Of a stretch of 5,180 nt of DNA, positions 1-5,180 are shown piece after piece; within the stretch, counting starts at the first letter, position 1; each line of letters opens with the position of its first letter. The stretch spans positions 1 to 5,180 of the forward strand of contig JAFNAU010000166.1 in NCBI GenBank assembly GCA_017860335.1, written 5' to 3'. The notes under the pieces were generated by a model. The model ran no database searches and had not been told where the DNA came from. It worked only from the letters and a program-made list of their open reading frames with translations. A program made the translations under genes and the position numbers. The DNA comes from Bacteroidota bacterium (GTDB lineage Bacteria; Bacteroidota; Bacteroidia; Bacteroidales; Paludibacteraceae).

Positions 1-180
1 CATATCTTTCAGACTTCCACTGTTTTTCACAAAACTCAGTATAAATTGCTGATCTTCATCCGAAAGACGGGCAAGAACAGGCAAATCGTAGAAACCGTTT
101 ACTTCGGTTTCGCATTGTTCGCATTTCAGCGACCTGACTTTGAGGTGCGCGTGGCAACTCGGGCATGAAGTTGGTAACAT
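1..180 (-). CDS. DUF2089-like zinc-ribbon protein, C-terminus outside the window
   Basis: Sixty residues are visible from an ATG at 178-180, and the frame is still open at base 1, so this is the N-terminal part of a gene continuing past the left edge. The protein begins with a four-cysteine zinc ribbon: C6-x2-C9 and C20-x2-C23, separated by ten residues. A stretch reading FYDLPVLARLSDEDQQFI (residues 30-47) follows, then the start of what looks like a helical segment (FVKNSGSLKDM). This order matches DUF2089 proteins, in which the ribbon precedes a helix-turn-helix resembling sigma-70 region 4; the helix-turn-helix itself would lie beyond the window. By family analogy it is a small cytoplasmic DNA-binding regulator, but no target is known from this sequence. 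The preceding bases are A-rich with no Shine-Dalgarno, as is normal in Bacteroidota. A terminator separates it from mutS and it has its own promoter, so it is probably a separate transcription unit. The alternative is an unrelated small zinc-ribbon protein. Confidence 0.8.
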   Translation of the reverse strand, partial: MLPTSCPSCHAHLKVRSLKCEQCETEVNGFYDLPVLARLSDEDQQFILSFVKNSGSLKDM

Positions 181-210
181 TTGTTTTTTATTTACTGATT
201 AAATTTTCTG

Positions 211-240
211 CAAATATAATACATATTTTAATTTTACAAA
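211..240 (-). promoter_or_regulatory. Bacteroidota-type promoter for the DUF2089-like gene
   Basis: Read on the minus strand, a TTTG at 240-237 is followed after 18 bases by TATATTTG at 218-211. The latter is an exact match to the Bacteroidota -7 consensus TAnnTTTG, and the upstream TTTG fits the -33 element, whose usual spacing is about 19 bases. The start of transcription would fall near 200-206, leaving a short leader of roughly 20-25 bases before the ATG at 180. Both elements match, the spacing is plausible and the position is right. The surrounding DNA is very AT-rich, which raises the chance of coincidental matches. Confidence 0.6.
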
Positions 241-247
241 TAACATA

Positions 248-283
248 TTCAATTTTATTTATATATTGTTCAATTTTATTTAT
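248..283 (-). repeat. Tandem 15-base direct repeat with 21-base period upstream of the promoter
   Basis: The 15-mer TTCAATTTTATTTAT (plus-strand reading) occurs exactly at 248-262 and again at 269-283, with a six-base spacer, giving a period of 21 bases or two helical turns. A weaker copy with 11 of 15 matches sits one period further at 227-241 and overlaps the -33 element. Relative to the minus-strand gene the exact copies lie directly upstream of the promoter, where an activator site or an UP-like or curved-DNA element could act. The repeat is certain; its function is inferred, and low complexity in AT-rich DNA is the main alternative. Confidence 0.6.
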
Positions 284-320
284 TCGTCATTAAATTTGTT
301 TTCCCAAAACATTATAAAAC

Positions 321-351
321 AAAAAAGCACCACCGAAATCGGGATGCTTTT
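321..351 (-). terminator. Rho-independent terminator after mutS
   Basis: Read on the minus strand, AAAAGCATCCCG pairs with CGGTGGTGCTTTT around a four-base ATTT loop. This gives about 12 base pairs with one bulged T and one G-T wobble, followed by a run of T. It begins 31 bases past the mutS stop codon and lies ahead of the promoter of the next gene, which is where the mutS transcript should end. The A-run on the opposite side of the stem means the hairpin could also act on plus-strand transcripts, but no plus-strand gene is seen here. Confidence 0.78.
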
Positions 352-382
352 GAAAATAATATTATATACAATGTAATGGGTT

Positions 383-2998
383 TTATTTCCCTGTAATAAT
401 TCTTTTGATTTCGTTCAGTTTATTTAAAGCCTCAATCGGAGTTAAATTATTTACATCCAGTCCTTTGATTTCATCGCGAATTTGTTCGAGCACCGGATCG
501 TCGAGCTGGAAGAAACTTAGCTGATAACCTTCGCGCTGTACGCCGATTTCACCAACGGGCTTGCTCAGATCACCGTTTTGACGGTTGTCGGTCTCGAGTT
601 GTTTGAGTATCTGATCGGCACGCTTCACGATGCTTTGGGGCATTCCTGCCATTTTAGCCACATGAATACCAAAACTGTGTTCGCTCCCTCCACGCACCAG
701 TTTGCGCAGGAAAATGACTTTTTTATCCACCTCTTTCACCGAAACGTTGTAGTTTTTGATTCGGTTGAAGGTCTTTTCCATTTCGTTCAGTTCGTGGTAA
801 TGGGTGGCAAAAAGCGTTTTCGCCTTACAACTGGCATGTTCGTGAATGTATTCCACGATAGCCCAGGCGATGGAAATACCATCGTAGGTACTTGTACCGC
901 GACCGAGTTCATCAAACAGCACCAGACTTCGATCCGAAAGGTTGTTCAGAATGCTGGCCGCTTCGTTCATTTCCACCATAAAGGTACTTTCGCCCTGCGA
1001 GATATTGTCGCTGGCACCCACGCGGGTAAATATTTTGTCCACCACCCCGATTTTGGCACTTTCCACCGGCACAAAACATCCGATCTGAGCCATGAGGGTA
1101 ATCAGAGCCGTCTGGCGCAACAACGCCGACTTACCCGACATATTCGGACCGGTAACGATGATAATTTGCTGGGTTTTCCCATCGAGAAAAACGTCGTTTG
1201 ACACATAATTTTCGCCGACAGGCAGCTGTTTTTCAATCACCGGATGGCGTCCCTGCCGGATTTCAATTACATCGCTATCGCTGATTTCCGGACGAACATA
1301 TTTATTTTCGGCACTCACCCTTGCAAATGAAAGCAAGCAATCAAGCTGAGCAATCAGATTGGAATTCAGCTGAATAGCAGCAATATAATCCGAAAGACTG
1401 ATAATCAGTTCGTTGAACAGACGGGTTTCGATGGCTAAAATCTTTTCCTCGGCACCCAGAATTTTTTCCTCGTAATCTTTAAGTTCCTGAGTAATGTATC
1501 GCTCGGCATTCACCAGCGTTTGCTTACGTATCCACGTTTCCGGGACTTTTTCCTTATGAGCGTTGCGTACTTCGATAAAATAGCCGAACACATTGTTGTA
1601 ACTTATTTTCAGCGAAGGAATTCCCGTTGTCTCGCTTTCGCGCTGCTGAATTTCCAACAGGTAGTTTTTCCCCGAACGTGCGAGGTGACGCAGTTCATCG
1701 AGTTCGGCATTCACACCGGGGCGAAGGATATCACCCTTGTTGACCAGCACAGGCGGATCATTCTGCAACTCTTTCTCTATTTTTTCCGAAATCACTTTGC
1801 AGGGATTGAGCTGATCGGCAATTTTCCGCAATGTCACATTTTCAATGGCCAGACAGGCATTTTTAATCGGTTCGATAGCCTGCAAAGCCACTTTAAGCTG
1901 TACCACTTCCCGCGGATTGATACGCCCTACCGCCACTTTGGAGATGATACGTTCCAGGTCGCCAATCAGGGCAATCTGTTGTTCGAGCATGTGTTTCAGC
2001 TCGGTATCTCTGAAAAAATATTCCACTACGCTGAGACGTTCTTCGATTGGCTTCACATCTTTGAGGGGAAAAGCCACCCAGCGTTTCAGCAAGCGGCCTC
2101 CCATCGGGCTGATGGTGCGGTCGATGACATCCACCAGGGTACGCCCACCTTCGTTGATGGTTCCGTACAATTCCAGATTACGCACCGTGAAGCGATCGAG
2201 CCACACATAGCGTTCTTCGTCAATACGTGTGAGGTGCGTGATGTGTTCGGTCTGGTGGTGATGCGTCATATCCAGGTAATGCAGGATAGCTCCGGCAGCC
2301 ACAATCCCGTTTTTCAGATTTTCAACCCCGAAACCTTTCAGATTTTTTGTCTGAAAATGTTTCAGCAGCCTTTCGTTGGTTGTTTCGGGCAGAAATCCCC
2401 AGTCTTCCAGTGCAAAAGTGAAATATTTTGTTCCGAAATTCGCTTCAAACTCGTTTCGTTTTGAACGGTCGTAAATAACTTCTTTGGGCGAAAAACTGTT
2501 CAGAAGTTTGTCCACATAGTCAAAAGTGCCTTCGGCAAGCAGAAATTCGCCGGTAGAAATATCGAGGAAAGAGACACCCGCTTGATTTTTATTCATGTAA
2601 ACACTTGCCAGAAAGGTATTTTCTTTTTGTGTGAGGGTCGTATCACTGTAGGAAACACCCGGAGTAACCAGCTCGGTGACACCACGTTTTACAATCTTTT
2701 TGGTCAGTTTCGGATCTTCCAACTGGTCGCAGATGGCTACCCGTTTGCCTGCACGAACCAATTTGGGCAGGTAAGTATCCAGCGCGTGATGCGGGAATCC
2801 GGCCATTTCCACTGTCTTGGCCGAACCGTTGGCACGGCGTGTCAGTGTGATGCCCAGAATGCCCGCGGCTTCCACAGCATCGGTAGAATAAGTCTCATAA
2901 AAATCGCCGCAACGAAAAAGCAATACAGCATCGGGATGTTTTCGTTTAATATCGAAATACTGTTTCATCATCGGGGTTTCAACAACTTCATTTTCCAT
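383..2998 (-). CDS. mutS: DNA mismatch repair protein MutS
   Basis: MutS recognises mismatches and small insertion/deletion loops in newly replicated DNA and, as an ATP-driven sliding clamp, recruits MutL. At 871 residues it is complete and close to the usual 850-880. The mismatch-binding N-terminal domain carries the Phe-x-Glu motif (F33, E35, in GDFYE). The core and clamp follow, including NNVFGYFIEV near residue 467 and a VNAERYITQELKDYE segment. The ATPase domain has the Walker A GPNMSGKS at 617-624, the GESTFMVEMNEA segment, Walker B with D696-E697 in DELGRG, and the ATHYHEL histidine H733. Near the C-terminus QLSFF (826-830) fits the beta-clamp binding motif, and a short dimerisation-type tail (LTPIEALNKLNEIK) follows. 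All key residues are present, so it should be active. The ATG start is supported by the usual family beginning (TPMMKQYFDIK at 8-18). It lies 7 bases after the glycosyltransferase stop with no Shine-Dalgarno, so the two genes are probably cotranscribed. I saw no promoter of its own. Confidence 0.98.
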   Translation of the reverse strand: MENEVVETPMMKQYFDIKRKHPDAVLLFRCGDFYETYSTDAVEAAGILGITLTRRANGSAKTVEMAGFPHHALDTYLPKLVRAGKRVAICDQLEDPKLTKKIVKRGVTELVTPGVSYSDTTLTQKENTFLASVYMNKNQAGVSFLDISTGEFLLAEGTFDYVDKLLNSFSPKEVIYDRSKRNEFEANFGTKYFTFALEDWGFLPETTNERLLKHFQTKNLKGFGVENLKNGIVAAGAILHYLDMTHHHQTEHITHLTRIDEERYVWLDRFTVRNLELYGTINEGGRTLVDVIDRTISPMGGRLLKRWVAFPLKDVKPIEERLSVVEYFFRDTELKHMLEQQIALIGDLERIISKVAVGRINPREVVQLKVALQAIEPIKNACLAIENVTLRKIADQLNPCKVISEKIEKELQNDPPVLVNKGDILRPGVNAELDELRHLARSGKNYLLEIQQRESETTGIPSLKISYNNVFGYFIEVRNAHKEKVPETWIRKQTLVNAERYITQELKDYEEKILGAEEKILAIETRLFNELIISLSDYIAAIQLNSNLIAQLDCLLSFARVSAENKYVRPEISDSDVIEIRQGRHPVIEKQLPVGENYVSNDVFLDGKTQQIIIVTGPNMSGKSALLRQTALITLMAQIGCFVPVESAKIGVVDKIFTRVGASDNISQGESTFMVEMNEAASILNNLSDRSLVLFDELGRGTSTYDGISIAWAIVEYIHEHASCKAKTLFATHYHELNEMEKTFNRIKNYNVSVKEVDKKVIFLRKLVRGGSEHSFGIHVAKMAGMPQSIVKRADQILKQLETDNRQNGDLSKPVGEIGVQREGYQLSFFQLDDPVLEQIRDEIKGLDVNNLTPIEALNKLNEIKRIITGK

Positions 2999-3005
2999 CA
3001 GTCAA

Positions 3006-4124
3006 TCAAATCTTATTTATTGTTTGCACCATCATTTTCCAGTCGTACTTTTTCTTTTCTTCCTTTACATTTTTAACAAAATCTTCCGAACGGTTATTTT
3101 CAAAAAAGTCAACCAGCGCATCCGCGATTTTATTTATTTCAGGTTCTACGACATAACCAACTTTTCCGTCGGGAACAATATCGGCCAGACCACCGACATT
3201 GGTTACCAGCATGGGTTTTTCGAAATGGTAGGCAATCTGTGATACACCACTTTGAGTTGCCGATCGGTAAGGCTGTGCAATCAGGTCGGCTGCATTGAAG
3301 TAAAACGCTACTTCTTTTTCAGGAATAAAATCAGTATGAAGAACCACCAAATCGTCCAGAGCATATTTCTTGATCATTTCAAAGCAGGATTCCTTTGGCT
3401 CGTAAAATTCACCAGCAACAAGCAGTTTGACAGGATACTGCCGCAACCGCACATCAGCAAATGCCTGAATGAGCAGGTCAAGTCCCTTGTAACGGCGTAT
3501 GAATCCGAAAAATAAAATATACCGGAAATCGGGATCCAGATTGAGTGCATCCATAGCTTCTGAACGCGGAAGAATAGCTCCGTAATGGTCATAAACCGGA
3601 TGAGGCGACACCAGTTTCGGCTTTTTCTTTTTGTCAAATTTATTGATGTCATTTACCACCGAGTTTGTCATGGCCACAAAACCGTCCATCGCTCTCACAA
3701 AATATTTGGGAAACAACTTATCCAGCACAGAGGGTTCGTGAGGTATCATATTATGAACCAGCGAAATAATTTTTGTCTTCTCCGTTTTTGCAAACCGGGC
3801 AATAGTTCCGAAACAGGGTGCCATAAAAGCCATCCAGTAGCAGAAAATGATTTTATCCGGATTCTTGCCCTTAATTTCTTTGCCTACGCTAATCCAGTTC
3901 AGTGGATTTACACTGTTGATACGGCGGGTAATTTTCAAGTCTGCCGGCGCTTCGTCATCCGAAAACTGCGTTTTCCCCGGAAAAAGAAATGAGGGATATT
4001 GCAATGTAAAGGTATAGATTTCGACCTCATTGCCCTGTCTGACAAATTCACGTGCCAGACGCTCGTTGAATGCAGACAATCCTCCGCGATACGGATAAGC
4101 AGTACCTACAATAATAATCTTCAT
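3006..4124 (-). CDS. GT-B fold glycosyltransferase, GT4-like
   Basis: A 372-residue cytoplasmic enzyme that probably transfers a sugar from a nucleotide-sugar donor onto a glycan or lipid-linked acceptor; the substrates cannot be read from the sequence. The N-terminal Rossmann half begins with MKIIIVGTAYPYRGGLSAFN, whose double glycine (G14-G15) is typical of GT4 acceptor domains, and includes SLVHNMIPHEP (121-131). The C-terminal half has FFGFIRRYKGLDLL (205-218, with K213), VAGEF near 236-240, FNAADLIAQPY (276-286) and VTNVGGLADIV (307-317). It ends in the tryptophan-containing helix usual for the family (DWKMM). The canonical E-x7-E donor-site motif is not present; the equivalent stretch reads SATQSGVSQIAYHF (288-301). 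There is no signal peptide, but a hydrophobic stretch at 92-109 could contact the membrane. No polysaccharide genes are visible around it; downstream is mutS. The ATG at 4122-4124 opens directly into the first beta strand and is a confident start. Confidence 0.9.
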   Translation of the reverse strand: MKIIIVGTAYPYRGGLSAFNERLAREFVRQGNEVEIYTFTLQYPSFLFPGKTQFSDDEAPADLKITRRINSVNPLNWISVGKEIKGKNPDKIIFCYWMAFMAPCFGTIARFAKTEKTKIISLVHNMIPHEPSVLDKLFPKYFVRAMDGFVAMTNSVVNDINKFDKKKKPKLVSPHPVYDHYGAILPRSEAMDALNLDPDFRYILFFGFIRRYKGLDLLIQAFADVRLRQYPVKLLVAGEFYEPKESCFEMIKKYALDDLVVLHTDFIPEKEVAFYFNAADLIAQPYRSATQSGVSQIAYHFEKPMLVTNVGGLADIVPDGKVGYVVEPEINKIADALVDFFENNRSEDFVKNVKEEKKKYDWKMMVQTINKI

Positions 4125-4175
4125 GTGAAAAGAATGATTTTAATTTTTTACCTGTTTTATATGGTCATAAACATG

Positions 4176-4183
4176 CAAAAATA
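4176..4183 (-). promoter_or_regulatory. Possible -7 promoter element for the glycosyltransferase-mutS unit
   Basis: TATTTTTG on the minus strand matches the Bacteroidota -7 consensus TAnnTTTG exactly and lies about 50 bases before the glycosyltransferase ATG, giving a predicted leader near 45 bases. No good -33 TTTG is present at the expected distance; the nearest candidate is TTTC at about 4203-4206. The site is therefore weaker than the DUF2089 promoter, but it is the only -7 match I found upstream of this two-gene unit. Confidence 0.4.
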
Positions 4184-4286
4184 AGAAATAAATTATTGTT
4201 AGTGAAATTAATCCGTAGAGTTTTCAGTAACGAAATGATTATTCCGTTGAATTTATGATTTTTACAGCAAATGAACAGGAAATATT

Positions 4287-4299
4287 CATTGAATCAATG
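4287..4299. repeat. Short inverted repeat CATTGA-A-TCAATG
   Basis: A perfect six-base inverted repeat with a single central base, upstream of the predicted glycosyltransferase promoter. It could be an operator half-site pair, but it is short enough to be coincidence. It shares the ATTG...CAAT core with the palindrome at 4350-4363. Confidence 0.35.
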
Positions 4300-4349
4300 C
4301 CATAAATTCAAACGGCGCTTTTTACCGAAAACCACTGAATTGGTCTCAC

Positions 4350-4363
4350 CTTATTGCAATAAG
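4350..4363. repeat. Perfect 14-base palindrome CTTATTGCAATAAG
   Basis: All seven base pairs are complementary with no spacer, so it reads identically on both strands. With no loop it is a poor RNA hairpin and is more like a dimeric protein-binding site. It lies between the response regulator terminator and the glycosyltransferase promoter, about 170 bases upstream of the latter. No known regulator can be assigned from sequence alone. Confidence 0.4.
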
Positions 4364-4411
4364 AATATAACTTTTCCCTCTTGATGAAAAATATCAGATT
4401 TTCACAGGCAC

Positions 4412-4438
4412 AAAAAAAGCGAACCTTTCTGGCTCGCT
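4412..4438 (-). terminator. Rho-independent terminator after the response regulator
   Basis: On the minus strand AGCGAGCC pairs with GGTTCGCT over eight consecutive base pairs (one G-T wobble) around a five-base AGAAA loop, immediately followed by seven T residues. It begins 63 bases past the response regulator stop codon. This is a textbook intrinsic terminator and it separates the regulator from the glycosyltransferase-mutS unit. Confidence 0.87.
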
Positions 4439-4501
4439 CCGGATTAAAGTATTTTCTACTTTCAAATAAAAAAGATTTTTGAATCTGTACGGCGAATGTG
4501 T

Positions 4502-5180
4502 CTATCCTTCGAAACAATATCCGTAACCCAGGCGCGTAACAATCTGTTTACCATAAGATCCGATTTTCTTTCTCAAGCGGGTAATATTGACATCAACTGT
4601 CCGGTCAAGCACCACCACTTCATCCGACCATATTCTGGTGAGCATCTCTTCACGGGTAAAAACACGGTTCATATTTTCTAAAAGCAGTTTCAGTATCTCG
4701 TACTCTTTTTTAGTAAAGGGGATTTCCCTACCATCCAGCACCACCTTCTTATTGTCCAGTTGCATAGTAAGAGTTTCGTAGTTTAGCGTTGAGGGTGTTT
4801 CCTGTTCCTTGTTATTGTCCACACGCCGCAACACCACTTTCACCCTGGCTATCACCTCACGAATGGAGAATGGTTTGGATATATAATCATCAGCTCCGAT
4901 ATTAAAACCGGTCAGACGGTCGTTTTCGGTATCTTTGGCGGTAAGGAAAATCACCGGGATGGATGCAGTTACCGGATTTTCGTTCAGCATACGTGCCATG
5001 CGGAAACCCGAGATTTCGCCCATCATCACATCAAGGAGCAAAAGATGATATACTGTCAGATCTTTTTTCAAAGCTTCCTCAGCCGAATAAGCCACATCTA
5101 CCTGATAACCTTCCGTTTCCAGATTGAATTGAAGAATTTCACAGAGATCTTCTTCATCATCGACAACCAAAATTCTGTAC
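4502..5180 (-). CDS. OmpR/PhoB-type two-component response regulator, N-terminus cut by the window edge
   Basis: A cytoplasmic transcription factor activated by phosphotransfer from a sensor histidine kinase. The visible protein starts YRILVVDDEEDL at 5179, and the frame is open to the edge, so the true start is likely a few codons beyond base 5180; the TTG at 5168-5170 encodes the leucine of this strand and is not a start. In the receiver domain (visible residues 1-117) the acidic pair D7-D8 (of VVDDEED), the phosphorylatable aspartate in LLLLDVMM (D50), the threonine in FLTAKD (T80) and the lysine in YISKPF (K102) are all present. A linker of about 15 residues leads to a winged-helix DNA-binding domain with FTKKEYEILKLL, the recognition helix region RTVDVNITRLRKKIG and the terminal hairpin TRLGYGYCF. 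The usual proline after DVMM is replaced by glycine-glutamate. Its kinase is not in the window; since a terminator follows this gene, any cotranscribed partner should lie upstream beyond 5180. The target genes cannot be deduced. Confidence 0.95.
   Translation of the reverse strand, partial: YRILVVDDEEDLCEILQFNLETEGYQVDVAYSAEEALKKDLTVYHLLLLDVMMGEISGFRMARMLNENPVTASIPVIFLTAKDTENDRLTGFNIGADDYISKPFSIREVIARVKVVLRRVDNNKEQETPSTLNYETLTMQLDNKKVVLDGREIPFTKKEYEILKLLLENMNRVFTREEMLTRIWSDEVVVLDRTVDVNITRLRKKIGSYGKQIVTRLGYGYCFEG

Larger units (their letters stand above)
4125..4501. other. Intergenic region without a gene, between response regulator and glycosyltransferase
   Basis: This 377-base AT-rich stretch holds no open frame that resembles a protein. 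Reading from the response regulator end it contains two small AT-rich inverted repeats (AAAGTA/TACTTT at 4446-4462 and AGATT/AATCT at 4473-4486), the main terminator at 4412-4438, a perfect 14-base palindrome at 4350-4363 and an inverted repeat at 4287-4299. A possible promoter for the glycosyltransferase lies at 4176-4183. The span 4184-4411 has no recognisable RNA gene or riboswitch that I can support. Confidence 0.7.

Noticed and set aside
578..3076. Long plus-strand open frames opposite mutS (for example 578-1201, 1520-2464 and 2582-3076)
   Set aside because: They lie antisense to a complete, motif-rich mutS, and their translations are low-complexity and rich in His, Phe and Arg with no recognisable domain.
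3252..3992. Open frames on both strands inside the glycosyltransferase gene
   Set aside because: They overlap a full-length protein with clear family motifs, and their products show no recognisable motif.
3006..4124. Glycosyltransferase as part of a capsule or LPS gene cluster, or a defence island
   Set aside because: The visible neighbours are mutS and a response regulator; no other glycan, transport or defence gene is present in the window.
4229..4248. Imperfect inverted repeat AACGAAATGATTATTCCGTT
   Set aside because: Only 8 of 10 pairs match, in AT-rich DNA with no other support, so it is not distinguishable from chance.
4308..4517. A 69-codon minus-strand open frame between the response regulator and the glycosyltransferase
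   Set aside because: It overlaps the end of the response regulator in another frame and runs straight through the strong terminator at 4412-4438. Its product resembles nothing recognisable.
5168..5170. TTG as the start codon of the response regulator
   Set aside because: The frame continues upstream as Tyr-Arg-Ile to the window edge, giving the conserved first strand RILVVDDEED, so this TTG is an internal leucine.

Overview
The window looks like ordinary chromosomal housekeeping DNA from a member of the Bacteroidota, probably Bacteroidales or a close relative. The reasons are moderate GC in genes with very AT-rich intergenic DNA, no Shine-Dalgarno sequences before the starts, promoter-like sites matching the Bacteroidota consensus (TAnnTTTG with an upstream TTTG), and a MutS and response regulator of the type seen in that phylum. 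The assignment is inferred from sequence character, not from a search.

All four genes are on the minus strand, so transcription runs from high to low coordinates. First (5180 to 4502) is an OmpR/PhoB-type response regulator, cut at its N-terminus by the window edge and closed by a strong hairpin terminator near 4412-4438. A 377-base gap follows, holding that terminator, two short perfect palindromes and a possible promoter, but no gene. Next comes a two-gene unit: a GT-B fold, GT4-like glycosyltransferase (4124 to 3006), then mutS (2998 to 383) after only 7 bases. This unit ends at a hairpin plus U-tract at 321-351. The last gene (180 to 1, truncated at its C-terminus) encodes a DUF2089-like zinc-ribbon protein. 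It has the best promoter in the window and a 15-base direct repeat with a 21-base period just upstream of it.

Functionally this is a mixed neighbourhood: two-component signalling, surface glycan synthesis, DNA mismatch repair and a putative small regulator. Only the glycosyltransferase and mutS appear to share a transcript, and nothing suggests they share a pathway. I see no mobile element, CRISPR array, toxin-antitoxin pair, phage gene, tRNA or rRNA, and no convincing undescribed system. The observations most worth a second look are the helically phased repeats upstream of the DUF2089 promoter and the non-canonical catalytic region of the glycosyltransferase.
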